DNA of 64,000 nucleotides from Streptomyces viridochromogenes DSM 40736. GTDB taxonomy: Bacteria > Actinomycetota > Actinomycetes > Streptomycetales > Streptomycetaceae. Positions within the stretch are counted from its first letter, which is position 1. Every line of letters begins with the position of its first letter. The stretch covers positions 871,205 to 935,204 of the forward strand of contig NZ_GG657757.1 of assembly GCF_000158955.1 (NCBI RefSeq), in the 5' to 3' direction. A model generated the notes under the pieces. It saw only the letters and a program-made list of their open reading frames with translations. It made no database searches and was not told where the DNA came from. Made by a program: the position numbers and the translations under genes. Of this stretch, positions 8,489-17,261 are shown in pieces.

Positions 8489-9253
8489 ATGCGCATCTCG
8501 CGCAGCACCGCAGGAACCGCGTTCGTGGGCGGTGCGCTGATCCTTACGCTCACGGCGCTCGCCTACCCCAGCATGCTGGGCGTGCAGAACACGGCTTCCG
8601 GTCAGGACCGCATCATCGCCAACACCCAGTGGGGTCCGCTGACCGAGGCGGATCGCGACTTCGTGGTAAAGGTGCGCGCGGCCGGGCTGTGGGAGCAGCC
8701 GATGGGGCAATTGATCATGGAGCGGAGCACGGCGCCGGCGATGAAGGAGGTCGCGGAGCATCTGCTCGTGGGGCACGGCCGGCTCGACGCGGCCTGCCGC
8801 AAGATCTCCACGGACCTTGGCATCACCCTGCCGAACGAGCCATCGCCGCAGCAGCAGCAGTTCGTGGCGACGGCGGAAGGGGCCACCGGCAAGGAGTTCG
8901 AGTCCACGGCCGTGACCACCATGCGCGTCGCGCACGGGGGCATCTTCCCGGTCATCGCCAAGATCCGGGCCACCACCCGGAACAGCATGGTGCGGGAACT
9001 CGCCGACACGACCAACGACACCGTGCTCGACCACATCACGGTCCTGGAGAAGACCGGTCTGATCAACCACGAGCAGGTCAACCTCCAGATCACCTCCCCG
9101 CCCAAGATGCCCCAGGACCAGACGACGCCCCCGCCGCCGCAACCGGGTTCGCCGGTCCGCGTACTGGAGGTCCCGGAGAACCTGAAGGACCTGCAGACGG
9201 TCGCCCCCAATCCGTCCTACGGGGCGCCGCAGCCGACTCCGTCGGCCGGCTGA
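8489..9253 (+). CDS. DUF4142 secreted/periplasmic-type protein
   Basis: A 254-residue protein with an N-terminal hydrophobic segment (about residues 8-30) acting as signal or anchor, a GGAGG ribosome site, and a ferritin-like DUF4142 helical region (about 48-195). The pattern LTEADRDFVVKVRAAGLWEQPMG, a histidine in LLVGHGRLD, then HGGIFPVIAKIR and DTVLDHITVLEKTGL fits this family. The C-terminus is a proline/glutamine-rich tail (PPPPQPGSP). The function of DUF4142 is unknown. It stands alone between GH127 and the converging LysR-like gene. Confidence 0.8.
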   Translation: MRISRSTAGTAFVGGALILTLTALAYPSMLGVQNTASGQDRIIANTQWGPLTEADRDFVVKVRAAGLWEQPMGQLIMERSTAPAMKEVAEHLLVGHGRLDAACRKISTDLGITLPNEPSPQQQQFVATAEGATGKEFESTAVTTMRVAHGGIFPVIAKIRATTRNSMVRELADTTNDTVLDHITVLEKTGLINHEQVNLQITSPPKMPQDQTTPPPPQPGSPVRVLEVPENLKDLQTVAPNPSYGAPQPTPSAG

Positions 9254-9262
9254 GCGAGGAAC

Positions 9263-9299
9263 GGTTCGAGGGCCGCGCCCCCGCGGCGGGCCCCGAACC
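9263..9299. terminator. Imperfect hairpin between convergent genes
   Basis: GGTTCG and GGGCCGCG pair with CGCGGC and CGAACC in an imperfect GC-rich hairpin that lies exactly between the DUF4142 stop and the stop of the leftward LysR-like gene. Confidence 0.5.
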
Positions 9300-10079
9300 T
9301 TAGGAACGGCGCCGGGGCTTGCCGCGCCTGTCGCCCTTGGGGGCTCCGCGCCCGCCCTTGCCGGTGCGCTTCGGCGCCGCGGACTTCCCGGCCGCCGACC
9401 TACCGGGCATCGGCTTTCGCCGGGCGTCTGCCCGGTCGGTCTCTGTGGCGCCCCGCGCCGGATCCTGCTTGCGGCCCCGCGTGCTGTTGACCGTGCGGCC
9501 GCGAACGATGCCGATGAAGTCCTCCACCTGGTCCGTCGTCGCGTCCTCGGGCCAGGCCAGTGCCACGCTCGACTCGGGGGCGTCCCTGAGGGGGCGGTGG
9601 GTGAGGTCCTTGCGGTGGTGGAGGCGGGCGAGCGACAGGGGCACGACGAGGACGCCGATGCCGGCCGCGACCAGTTCGACGGCGTCGGCCGTGGTGGCGG
9701 GGCGTTCGAAGGCGGGCCGCCCGGGGAGGTCCTCCCAGTCGAGGACGTCGTCGAGGGGGTGCAGCACGATGTCGTCGGCCAGGTCCTCCGGCGTCACCTC
9801 GTCGACCGCCGTGACCAGGTGGTCCTTGGGGACGACGACGACCGTCTGCTCGGTGTAGAGGGGGATGGCGCTGAGGACCGTCCGGTCGACGGGCAGCCGG
9901 ACGAGACCCGCGTCGGCGTCCCCGCCCAGCAACTGCCCGGCCGCCGCCCCTGCGGGCACCTGTGCCAGGGTGAGCGGGACATCGGGCTGCCGCTCGTTCC
10001 AGATGCGCACCCACTTGTCGGGCATCACCCCGGGGACGTACACGAGCTGGAACGCGGGGGAATCATCCGAGCTTGTCAC
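9300..10079 (-). CDS. LysR substrate-binding domain protein lacking a DNA-binding domain
   Basis: A 259-residue protein beginning with GTG. Residues 10-190 are a LysR effector-binding (periplasmic-binding-like) domain: FQLVYVPGVMPDKWVRIW, DAGLVRLPVDR, YTEQTVVVVPKDHLVTA, AVELVAAGIGVLVVPLSLA. There is no N-terminal winged helix, and the region upstream cannot encode one in frame. The last about 65 residues are highly basic, rich in K, R, P and G (for example KRTGKGGRGAPKGDRRGKPR), which suggests nucleic-acid contact through a disordered tail. It diverges from a DUF5997 gene only 58 bp away. The role is unknown; the context suggests a two-part regulator. Confidence 0.8.
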   Translation of the reverse strand: MTSSDDSPAFQLVYVPGVMPDKWVRIWNERQPDVPLTLAQVPAGAAAGQLLGGDADAGLVRLPVDRTVLSAIPLYTEQTVVVVPKDHLVTAVDEVTPEDLADDIVLHPLDDVLDWEDLPGRPAFERPATTADAVELVAAGIGVLVVPLSLARLHHRKDLTHRPLRDAPESSVALAWPEDATTDQVEDFIGIVRGRTVNSTRGRKQDPARGATETDRADARRKPMPGRSAAGKSAAPKRTGKGGRGAPKGDRRGKPRRRS

Positions 10080-10137
10080 CGGGCCAGGTTACCGGCCGTG
10101 GTCGGAGGTCGTGCACACGCTCGATACCCTGGACGCC

Positions 10138-10521
10138 ATGACGTCGCACCAGAGCACCCAGACGATGAAGCCCGCTACCGCGGCCAAGAAGCTGGGTGTG
10201 TACCTCGAGGCCACACCCGCCGAGTTCCGGGAGGGTGTCGTCTCACGCGCCGAGCTGAACGAGCTCCAGACGAACCCGCCGCAGTGGCTGCAGGACCTGC
10301 GGAGCAACGGACCTCACCCCCGCCCGGTGGTCGCGGCGAAGCTCGGCGTCTCCATCGCGGGCCTGGCGCGCGGGGGCGTCACCGAGCCGCTCACCACCGA
10401 GCAGATCGAGACGCTGAAGCAGGACAGCCCCGAGTGGCTGGTGCGGGAGCGCGCCACCCAGGCGGAGGTCCGCAAGGAGACGGCCCGGATCAAGAAGAAG
10501 CACGCCGAACGCGACGCCTGA
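10138..10521 (+). CDS. DUF5997 family protein
   Basis: A 127-residue cytosolic protein. The ATG at 10138 gives the family N-terminus MTSHQSTQTMKPATAAKKLG; longer readings would run into the divergent gene. The sequence has two similar halves, each with a helix-rich core and a GxxxAxLGV/GLARGG-like turn (AAKKLGVYLEATP at about 15-28 and VAAKLGVSIAGLARGG at about 65-80), and ends in KKKHAERDA. The halves look like degenerate helix-turn-helix units, though this is inference. It is paired head to head with the headless LysR-like gene, in what I recall as a conserved Streptomyces neighbourhood. No function is known. Confidence 0.78.
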   Translation: MTSHQSTQTMKPATAAKKLGVYLEATPAEFREGVVSRAELNELQTNPPQWLQDLRSNGPHPRPVVAAKLGVSIAGLARGGVTEPLTTEQIETLKQDSPEWLVRERATQAEVRKETARIKKKHAERDA

Positions 10522-10543
10522 CCCCCGGCGCCGCACCCTTTCG

Positions 10544-10578
10544 GACGGCCCCAACCGGATCTTCCGGTTGGGGCCGTC
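10544..10578 (+). terminator. Strong terminator after DUF5997 gene
   Basis: A perfect 16-bp stem (GACGGCCCCAACCGGA and complement) with a 3-nt TCT loop, 22 bp after the stop codon. Confidence 0.85.
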
Positions 10579-10630
10579 GTCGTTCTCCTGGGGCTCTTCC
10601 GGCCCGGTGTGACGTCGGTGAAAAGTTTCA

Positions 10631-10705
10631 GCCATGTATTGACATGGCGATGAGGCGATCCGTAGCTTGGCCGATCATTTAGATTCGTGAAACTTGTTCA
10701 CGAAT
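10631..10705 (+). promoter_or_regulatory. Orphan promoter with two palindromic operators
   Basis: TTGACA (10639-10644) and TAGCTT (10663-10668) are spaced 18 bp. An inverted repeat GCCATGT-attg-ACATGGC (10631-10648) overlaps the -35, and a second one, ATTCGTGAA-acttg-TTCACGAAT (10683-10705), lies at the expected transcription start. No rightward gene follows: a terminator at 10727-10754 and the leftward amidase gene come next. It may make a short RNA of about 80 nt or be the control region of a deleted gene. Confidence 0.5.
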
Positions 10706-10726
10706 ATGAACGGAGCCGTGACGTTC

Positions 10727-10754
10727 GTGCGCCCCTCCCACGGGAGGGGCGCAC
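10727..10754. terminator. Terminator shared by the amidase gene and the orphan promoter
   Basis: A perfect 12-bp stem GTGCGCCCCTCC / GGAGGGGCGCAC with a CACG loop, directly after the amidase stop codon. Confidence 0.85.
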
Positions 10755-10758
10755 GGAC

Positions 10759-11655
10759 TCACTTGCCCGACCTGGGCACCTTCAGCCGGTCCCAGGTGAT
10801 CTTGCCGGGGATGCCGTCGGCGTTCCGGCCGGAGAAGCCCTGCTTCTGCTGCCAGAGCGCGTAGGACCGGCGGTCGGCCTCGGTCCAGCCGGGGCCGGGG
10901 CCGTCCTCGTAGTGGCCGCAGCCCTCGGCGACCAGGCGGCGGCCCATCGCCGTGATGATCGGGGACCGCTGCCCGACGTGGAAGAACGCGGCGCCCGGGA
11001 AGGGCTCGTAGGACGGCTTGGGCGCCGGCTTGGGGTCCAGGGCGGGTTTGGTGCCGCCCCCGCCGCCCCTCAGCCGCTGGGCGATGCGCTTGCGCATGCT
11101 GTCCATGGTGAACCCGCGCGGGTCCACCTTGCCCGGCTGCCACTCCTTGTGGCCGATGACGGACCGCTCGGACCAGCCGTGGTGGCGGCAGATCGCCGCG
11201 GACACCTTCTCGATGGCCTCCTTCTGCGCTTCGGGCCACGGATCCTTGCCGTTGCCGAGGTTGATGCACTCGAAGCCGTAGAAGTGCCGGTTGCCGTCGG
11301 TGTCGGCCTCGTTGTCGGTCGGCGGTTTCGACTCGTTGATCACGGCGCGCAGGACGTCGCTGTCGCCGAGCCCGGCGTGGTTGGCCCGGCCGTTGCCGAC
11401 CAGGTGTACCTCGCCCTTCTTGTCGATGACACCGTGGCACAGCGGGCCGGGCAGGTTGGAGTGGCCGTCGTAGCAGATGTCGACGGAGGCGGCGGTGCCG
11501 GAGGTGACGGTGTGGTGGATCATCACGCCGTTCACCGGGCCCCACGGGCCCTTGCTGTTGCGGTTGTGGGTGCGCCAGTTGCGGACCTCGTGGACGGTCA
11601 CGCCCTCGGCGCGGAGGATCTCCACCAGCTTGGACGCGCTCAGCGGCTTGGCCAT
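10759..11655 (-). CDS. Phage-type N-acetylmuramoyl-L-alanine amidase
   Basis: A 298-residue amidase_2 (PGRP-like) enzyme without signal peptide. Residues 40-190 form the zinc amidase: GVMIHHTVTSG holds the first zinc histidine, FYGFECINLGNG the central strand, and SVIGHKEWQPGKVDPRGF the second zinc histidine and the catalytic lysine region. A glycine/proline linker (about 195-215) leads to a C-terminal peptidoglycan-binding-like domain (FPGAAFFHVGQRS ... ADGIPGKITWDRLKV). Lack of a signal fits a phage or tail-like-particle lysin. It starts behind a GGAAGGAGA site and its ATG overlaps the stop codon of the upstream baseplate relic, so the two were one operon. Confidence 0.88.
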   Translation of the reverse strand: MAKPLSASKLVEILRAEGVTVHEVRNWRTHNRNSKGPWGPVNGVMIHHTVTSGTAASVDICYDGHSNLPGPLCHGVIDKKGEVHLVGNGRANHAGLGDSDVLRAVINESKPPTDNEADTDGNRHFYGFECINLGNGKDPWPEAQKEAIEKVSAAICRHHGWSERSVIGHKEWQPGKVDPRGFTMDSMRKRIAQRLRGGGGGTKPALDPKPAPKPSYEPFPGAAFFHVGQRSPIITAMGRRLVAEGCGHYEDGPGPGWTEADRRSYALWQQKQGFSGRNADGIPGKITWDRLKVPRSGK

Positions 11656-13004
11656 CAGTTGTCTCCTTCCACGGCGGCTTCCGCCTCCGCGGTGGTCTGG
11701 GACCGCCCTCGCGAGGGGTCCTCGGCGGCCAGCTCCTCACGGCGGGCCTGTTCCTCCGCGGCGAGCGTCGCCTCGTCCGCGGCCGGCATGCTGCTCGCCA
11801 GCGGGCCGAAGGCCAGGCGCAGGTCGACCGCGCTGCCCTCCCCCTTGATCAGGGCCGGCGGGGCGAAGTGCCGGGCGATCCCGGCGGGGCCCTGGAGCAG
11901 GGGGCGGCGGGCCGGGTCGACCGGCCATTCGACGCCGCCCGTGGCGGTGCGGGCGGGGACGAGCCTGTGGTCGCCGGTGCGGTAGCTGCCGCCCCGCGCG
12001 AAGTACACCTCGACACCGTCCTCCAGGGGCAGCCACTCCCCCTCCGCGACGGGAACGGCGCCACCGCGCAGTTTCGGAGCCGCGGTCCTTGCGCTTGAGG
12101 CCGCCGCGGTGGTCCCAGCGCGCAGGTACGGGTTCAGGTGCGCGAGCCGTCCGACGCTCGGGGCCGGTTCGGCCGACAGGCGGACACGGCGGCCGGGCAG
12201 GTCCAGCTCCTCGACGCGCAGCAGCGGCAGGGGCTCCAGTCGGGAGGCGTAGGCGGTGTCGACGAACTCCACGTGGTCGCCGATGTCCAGGTCCAGCTTG
12301 TCGTCGTGGCCGAGCGACGCCAGCTGAACCCAGGTGCCGTCCAGTTCGTCGACCGGGAGGACCACGGACCCGTTCTCGCGGGACCACTTGAAGGTGGCGT
12401 CCTTCGCCTCGCCGCCCTCGTGGACCTCCACCCGGTACAGCTGGTTCGTCTGCGCAGGTGCCAACCGCAAGGCCTGTTCAGCCAGTTCCGTCAACACCGC
12501 CTCCAACTGCTCGAACCACTCCGCCATGTCTTCATACGGCGCGGCGAGCACCTGAGCCTCACCGAGACGGGCAACGGGTTCCGTGAGACGGGTCACGAGC
12601 CGCTCGGGCGTCTTTACGCCGTCCAGGTCGGACCGCAGCGGGGCGAGGACCTGGTCCGAGGGACGGCGGCGGACCTTCAGTTCGTTGAGGTCCCCGCGCG
12701 CCACGAGGTCCCGGCCGGTCTCGAAGGTCAGCGACTCCTCGTCCGCGGAGGCGGGCATGCTGTGGCTGTGCGTGCCGCGCGGGATCAGCACGTTCTGGGC
12801 CTCGGCACGCGGGTCGCGGTCGAGGGTGTACGCCAGGTGCGTGGCGGCGGCGACGCCGGGGCGCGGCCAGTGCCCGACGAGCCGGCCGAGCAGTACCAGG
12901 GAGCGGTGCTCGTTCGCGGTGCGGAGGTACGCCTCGTCGGTGATCCGCTCGGAGTGGAAGGTGAGCAGGTCTCCGAGGACCGCGGTGGCGTCGAGCGGCC
13001 ATCG
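11655..13004 (-). pseudogene. Chimeric relic of contractile-injection-system baseplate genes
   Basis: One open frame joins two unrelated baseplate parts. The first part (about 12430-13004) reads TAVLGDLLTFHSERITDEAY, HRSLVLLGRLVGHWPRPGVA, and a VLIPRGTHSHSMP element: the TIGR02243-type putative baseplate assembly protein, lacking its N-terminus and most of its C-terminus. The second part (from about 12430 down) starts TNQLYRVEVHEGGEAKDATF and KWSRENGSVV, a DUF6519-type tail/baseplate protein lacking its N-terminus. Two compensating single-base indels at about 12120 and 12074 garble 17 codons. The frame extends upstream to 13211, but residues before TAVLGDLL look random. It is coupled to the amidase. 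It was most likely formed by deletion of an injection-system cluster. Confidence 0.72.
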
Positions 13005-13316
13005 AGGGCACGCCCAGAAGACCCCGCTCTCCGACTTCTCCGCGCGTCGTCCACAACCGTCGACGGCCGGTTTCAGCCGGGCGGCATGGACGCGCACGAA
13101 GTTGATCGAGCCCTTACGGGATCCACCTTCGAGTGCCCCCTTTCGACCGGGGCATGCCCCACGTAAACGCCAGGCCGCGCCACCCCTTCCAGCGCGTAGA
13201 AATATCCACAAACATGGGGTCGCCGGACCGGCACGCGGGGCCCGAAGCCCCGCGGGTCACCGGAGCGTGTCCAGCGTGCGCCCCTCGCGGCGCTGCCGAC
13301 TGTGCCTGGGGTGGTC

Positions 13317-13805
13317 ATGCAGAGCGTCATGTGGAAACAAGCCGTCGAGTGGCTCGCCGCGGCCGCCACCGACCCCCAGGAGTGCAAACGGGAGTGGGAC
13401 CACGGCACGGGAACGGCGCTCGTGGAGGCCGGCCGCTACTGGGACGTGCTCAGTGTTCCCGACCGGCTCGGCCTGCTCGCCCTGGACATCCTGTGGCGCG
13501 ACCCGCTGAAGACGCCCGGTCCCACCCTGGTGGACAGCGCCGTACGCAGAGTGGGGTTCTTCCTGCCGCCGGATCCGGTCAGCGAGTGGATCGGGTTCGG
13601 TGTCCGGCACGTCGGGCGGGGTTCCTGGGTCGCCGTGCCACCGCCCTACCGGCCCGCCGGACGCCTGGAGTGGCTCGTCCCGCCGGACGGGACCGGCGCC
13701 CTGCACACCCCCGGCACGCTCGAGTCGGCCCTGCGGGAGGCCACCGGCACACTCGCCGTGCTGGCGCCGGTCAGCGCGGAGCACGTGGGGGCCGACCGCT
13801 GGTGA
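13317..13805 (+). CDS. Hypothetical protein of 162 residues
   Basis: A compact, probably cytosolic protein with good codon bias, read from the ATG at 13317 (the GTG at 13302 is possible). Landmarks are KQAVEWLAAAATDPQECKRE, the GRYWDVLSVPDRLGLLALDI segment, VGFFLPPDPVSEWIGFGVR, and GRGSWVAVPPPYRP with LEWLVPPDG. This pattern recalls the N-terminal part of actinobacterial bifunctional primase/polymerase-like proteins, where a regulatory DVV...LG...LVPPG arrangement occurs, but the catalytic primase residues are absent. I do not assign a function. Its 3' end overlaps the leftward gene at 13771 by 35 bp. Confidence 0.6.
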   Translation: MQSVMWKQAVEWLAAAATDPQECKREWDHGTGTALVEAGRYWDVLSVPDRLGLLALDILWRDPLKTPGPTLVDSAVRRVGFFLPPDPVSEWIGFGVRHVGRGSWVAVPPPYRPAGRLEWLVPPDGTGALHTPGTLESALREATGTLAVLAPVSAEHVGADRW

Positions 13806-14073
13806 GGCGGGGGCCGTCGGGGACGGCGGTGCCCGGGTGCCGGCCGGCGGCCCAGGTGGTGAGGGCGGCCCAGGTCTCGCTCGCGGACGGGGCGGCGAAG
13901 GAGACCCACTGGCCGTCACGGTGCTCCGGGACGTCGTGTCCACGGGCCTGCCATTCGGCGACCAGCGCCGCGTAGATGGGCGGATGGCCTCCGTATCCGC
14001 TGGTGAGTTCGGCATACGACCGGGGCGCGGCGTCGGTCCCGAGAGGGCGCCGCGCCGTCTCACTGCTGTCCAT
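13771..14073 (-). CDS. Hypothetical protein of about 100 residues
   Basis: Read from the ATG at 14073 (MDSSETARRPLG). A conserved-looking core, RSYAELTSGYGGHPPIYAAL followed by VAEWQARGHDVPEHRDGQWV, suggests a small soluble domain seen in streptomycete hypothetical proteins. The frame stays open upstream to 14355, where it reads PPDWMFVRYPHAAVRVTGSL, so a longer form cannot be excluded; no start in that stretch has a clear ribosome site. It converges on, and overlaps, the gene at 13317. Function unknown. Confidence 0.5.
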   Translation of the reverse strand: MDSSETARRPLGTDAAPRSYAELTSGYGGHPPIYAALVAEWQARGHDVPEHRDGQWVSFAAPSASETWAALTTWAAGRHPGTAVPDGPRLTSGRPPRAPR

Positions 14074-14400
14074 GCCTGGGCAACGCGACGCGGTACGCCG
14101 CTGGTACGCGTGCCGGGCCGCGTCCGTCGGGTCGAGTGAACCCGTCACCCGTACGGCGGCATGCGGGTACCGGACAAACATCCAGTCAGGCGGTCGCCCG
14201 TTCAGAGCGGGGCCCTTCGCGGAGGTCGTTTCCGGTGCCGCCTCCAGGCCGGCATGCGGAACGGCAGCCACCGGCTCTGACGGTTTTCTCGACCTCGACC
14301 GTATGCGTCCGGTAACACTGACCTCAGGCCGAGGACCGGGCGGGCACCGCGCCAACCGCGCGGCGAACCGGTCCTCCCCGTACGACGGCAGGGAGAGGCC
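14074..14400. other. Intergenic stretch upstream of the GAF regulator
   Basis: Apart from the possible N-terminal extension of the leftward hypothetical gene and the GGGAGAGG ribosome site of the next gene, I see no promoter motif or repeat that stands out here. Confidence 0.4.
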
Positions 14401-15624
14401 ATGTCACAGCGCCCTGACCTCCGGCAGCGCAGGGCCGTGCTGGAGCACGAGTGGTCCCGCTGGGTGCCGCGGCTGAGCGTGCCGGGCGCCCGGCCGGGCG
14501 GCAGCGTGGCGTTGCGCCACGAGGTGACCGAGTCCTGGGCGCGTTCGCTGGGCAGCGTGGACCCCGGGCGGGACAGCGCCCCGGTCACCGACGGCGGCCC
14601 GGTGCACCAGCGCTGGACGTCCTCGCCGCTGCACCGGCCGGTCTCGGGCCTCGCCGGGGAGCTGCACAGCATCGCCGAGGACGCCGGATTCGTCACGGCG
14701 GTCACCGACGAGTCCGGCACCATCCTGTGGACCTGCGGCGGCCCGGCCATGCGCCGCAAGGCCGAGCAGGTCAACTTCGCGCCGGGCGGCCGGTGGGACG
14801 AGCAGGCCATGGGCACCAACGCGCTCTCCCTCGCGTTGCGCACCGGCCGCCCCAGCTCCGTCTTCTCGGCCGAGCACCTGGTGTCGGCCCTGCACGGCTG
14901 GGTCTGCTACTGCGCCCCCGTGCACGGCCCGGACGGCCGTGTCCTCGGCGTCCTCGACCTGTCCACCACGTGGGACCGCTCGCACCCGCTGGCCATGTCC
15001 ACCGTGCGCACGCTGGTGTCCACGATCGAGGCCCGTCTGGCCACGGAACAACCTCGCACGGGCGAGGTCCGGCTCACCTGCCTGGGCACCGAACAGGTCG
15101 TGCGGGAGGGACGACCACTGCCCCTGCGCCCCCGCCAGGTGGAGATCCTGACCCTGCTCGCGCTCGAACCCGACGGCTTCTCCCCGGAGCGGCTGCGCGC
15201 GGCCCTGTACGGCGACCGGCCGGTCACCGCGTCCACCTTCAAGGCGGAGATCTCCCACCTGCGGCGCGCCCTGGACGGCGGCATCACCGCCCGCCGCTAT
15301 GCCCTGACGATCCCGGTGTCCTGCGACGCGGCCGGTGTACTGCGCGCACTGGAACGGGGCGACACGGACACCGCCCTGCGCCTCTACGGCGGCCCGCTGC
15401 TCCCCCGCTCGCAGGCGCCCGGCATCGAGGAGTGGCGCACCCGCCTCGAAGTGGCCGTTCGCGAGGCCGTACTGGCGAGCACCCGCCCGGAGCACGCCCT
15501 GCGCTACGGCGAACGGGCGCCGTACGACGCGGAGATCCACGCGCACGCGCTGCGTCTGCTCGGCCCGGACGACACCCGCCGGGCGATCGCGGCGGGCCGG
15601 CTGACCACGGCCGAGCGCGACTGA
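14401..15624 (+). CDS. GAF-domain activator with SARP/AfsR-like winged helix
   Basis: A 407-residue regulator. Residues about 75-210 form an AcoR-type GAF sensor ([59 protein letters not shown]). Residues about 220-305 form an OmpR/SARP-like winged helix ([31 protein letters not shown], then [16 protein letters not shown]). Residues about 320-400 resemble a BTAD segment ([20 protein letters not shown]). It precedes an aldehyde dehydrogenase by 112 bp, and that gap holds two CCAACCT heptamers 11 bp apart, the spacing SARP-type domains recognise. It probably senses a small molecule and turns on the dehydrogenase. Confidence 0.85.
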   Translation: MSQRPDLRQRRAVLEHEWSRWVPRLSVPGARPGGSVALRHEVTESWARSLGSVDPGRDSAPVTDGGPVHQRWTSSPLHRPVSGLAGELHSIAEDAGFVTAVTDESGTILWTCGGPAMRRKAEQVNFAPGGRWDEQAMGTNALSLALRTGRPSSVFSAEHLVSALHGWVCYCAPVHGPDGRVLGVLDLSTTWDRSHPLAMSTVRTLVSTIEARLATEQPRTGEVRLTCLGTEQVVREGRPLPLRPRQVEILTLLALEPDGFSPERLRAALYGDRPVTASTFKAEISHLRRALDGGITARRYALTIPVSCDAAGVLRALERGDTDTALRLYGGPLLPRSQAPGIEEWRTRLEVAVREAVLASTRPEHALRYGERAPYDAEIHAHALRLLGPDDTRRAIAAGRLTTAERD

Positions 15625-15640
15625 ACTCCCCGTCACGGCA

Positions 15641-15672
15641 CCAACCTTGCGCCAACCTCAGGGCACCACAGT
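15641..15672 (+). promoter_or_regulatory. SARP-like direct heptamer repeats before the aldehyde dehydrogenase
   Basis: CCAACCT occurs at 15641-15647 and 15652-15658, an 11-bp period. Eight bases after the second copy stands CACAGT (15667-15672), a candidate -10. Repeats one helical turn apart, ending 8 bp before the -10, are the standard layout for SARP/OmpR-type activators, and the adjacent regulator carries such a domain. Confidence 0.55.
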
Positions 15673-15736
15673 GAGGGCTGTCACGGGGCGTGGCCCGCAC
15701 CCGCCCCTCCCCCGCCCTTCACCGAGGAGAGCCGCC

Positions 15737-17254
15737 ATGGTGTACGCGCAGCCCGGAACGGACGGCAGCATCGTCACCTTCGCCCGCCGCTACGACAACT
15801 TCATCGACGGCGACTGGGTCGCCCCCGTCGAGGGCCGCTACTTCGAGAACCCGAGCCCGGTGACCGGCAAGGTCTTCTGCGAGGTGGCCCGCTCCTCCGC
15901 GGCCGACGTCGACCTCGCCCTGGACGCCGCGCACCGGGCGGCCGACCGGTGGGGGCGCACGTCCACCGCGGAGCGCGCGGGCGTCCTGAACAGGATCGCG
16001 GACCGCATCGAAGAGAACCTGGAGAAGATCGCGGTCGCCGAGACCTGGGAGAACGGCAAGCCGGTCCGCGAGACCCTGGCCGCCGACATCCCGCTGGCCG
16101 TGGACCACTTCCGGTACTTCGCCGGCGTCGTGCGCGCGCAGGAGGGCAGCATCGCGGAGATCGACGCCGACACCGTCGCGTACCACTTCCACGAACCGCT
16201 GGGCGTGGTCGGCCAGATCATCCCGTGGAACTTCCCGATCCTCATGGCCACGTGGAAGCTGGCACCCGCGCTGGCGGCCGGCAACTGCGTGGTGATCAAA
16301 CCGGCCGAGCAGACCCCGGTCAGCCTCCTCTACGTCATCGACCTGATCGCGGATCTGCTGCCCCCGGGCGTCCTCAACGTGGTCAACGGCTTCGGTGTCG
16401 AAGCGGGCAAGCCCCTGGCCTCCAGCCCTCGCGTGGCGAAGGTGGCGTTCACCGGGGAGACGACGACCGGCCGCCTGATCATGCAGTACGCCAGCGAGAA
16501 CATCATCCCCGTCACGCTGGAACTGGGCGGCAAGAGCCCGAACATCTTCCTGCCCGACGTCATGGCCGCCGACGACGACTTCCTGGACAAGGCGGTCGAG
16601 GGTTTCGTGATGTTCGCCCTCAACCAGGGCGAGGTGTGCACCTGCCCGTCCCGAGCCCTGGTCCACTCCTCGATCTACGACGAGTTCATGGCCCGTTGCG
16701 TCGAGCGCACGCGGGCCATCGTCGGCGGTGACCCGCTGGACCCGGCCACCATGATCGGCGCACAGGCGAGCAACGACCAGTACGAGAAGATCCTCTCCTA
16801 CCTCGACATCGGCAAGAAGGAGGGCGCCGAACTGGTCACGGGCGGCAACCCGCGCGCGGTGCCGGGCCTCGAGGGCGGCTACTACATCGAGCCGACGATC
16901 TTCCGCGGCACCAACGACATGCGGATCTTCCAGGAGGAGATCTTCGGCCCGGTCGTCTCGGTGACGACCTACGACTCGGTCGACGAGGCCCTGAAGATCG
17001 CCAACGACACCCTGTACGGCCTGGGTGCCGGCGTCTGGACCCGCGACGGCAACACGGCCTACCGCCTGGGCCGCGAGATCAAGGCGGGCCGGGTGTGGAC
17101 CAACTGCTACCACGCCTATCCGGCCCACGCGGCGTTCGGCGGCTACAAGAAGTCAGGCATCGGCCGCGAGACCCACAAGATGATGCTGGACCACTACCAG
17201 CAGACGAAGAACCTGCTGGTGTCGTACTCGGCGAAGAAGCTGGGCTTCTTCTAG
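15737..17254 (+). CDS. NAD(P)-dependent aldehyde dehydrogenase (ExaC/acetaldehyde dehydrogenase type)
   Basis: A 505-residue class I/II aldehyde dehydrogenase with an AGGAGAG site before the ATG. Key motifs: [20 protein letters not shown] (cofactor-binding), [11 protein letters not shown], the catalytic glutamate in [12 protein letters not shown] and the catalytic cysteine in [14 protein letters not shown]; the adjacent second cysteine, CTC, is typical of ExaC-like enzymes. The end KLGFF is also characteristic. It oxidises acetaldehyde or other short aldehydes to acids in the cytosol. It lies downstream of, and is probably activated by, the GAF/SARP-like regulator, an arrangement resembling alcohol or acetoin catabolism. 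Confidence 0.93.
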   Translation: MVYAQPGTDGSIVTFARRYDNFIDGDWVAPVEGRYFENPSPVTGKVFCEVARSSAADVDLALDAAHRAADRWGRTSTAERAGVLNRIADRIEENLEKIAVAETWENGKPVRETLAADIPLAVDHFRYFAGVVRAQEGSIAEIDADTVAYHFHEPLGVVGQIIPWNFPILMATWKLAPALAAGNCVVIKPAEQTPVSLLYVIDLIADLLPPGVLNVVNGFGVEAGKPLASSPRVAKVAFTGETTTGRLIMQYASENIIPVTLELGGKSPNIFLPDVMAADDDFLDKAVEGFVMFALNQGEVCTCPSRALVHSSIYDEFMARCVERTRAIVGGDPLDPATMIGAQASNDQYEKILSYLDIGKKEGAELVTGGNPRAVPGLEGGYYIEPTIFRGTNDMRIFQEEIFGPVVSVTTYDSVDEALKIANDTLYGLGAGVWTRDGNTAYRLGREIKAGRVWTNCYHAYPAHAAFGGYKKSGIGRETHKMMLDHYQQTKNLLVSYSAKKLGFF

Positions 17255-17261
17255 ACACAGA

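Noticed and set aside
9865..10137. N-terminal extension of the DUF5997 gene
   Set aside because: The open frame continues upstream, but it overlaps the divergent LysR-like gene antisense, and the family N-terminus fits the ATG at 10138.
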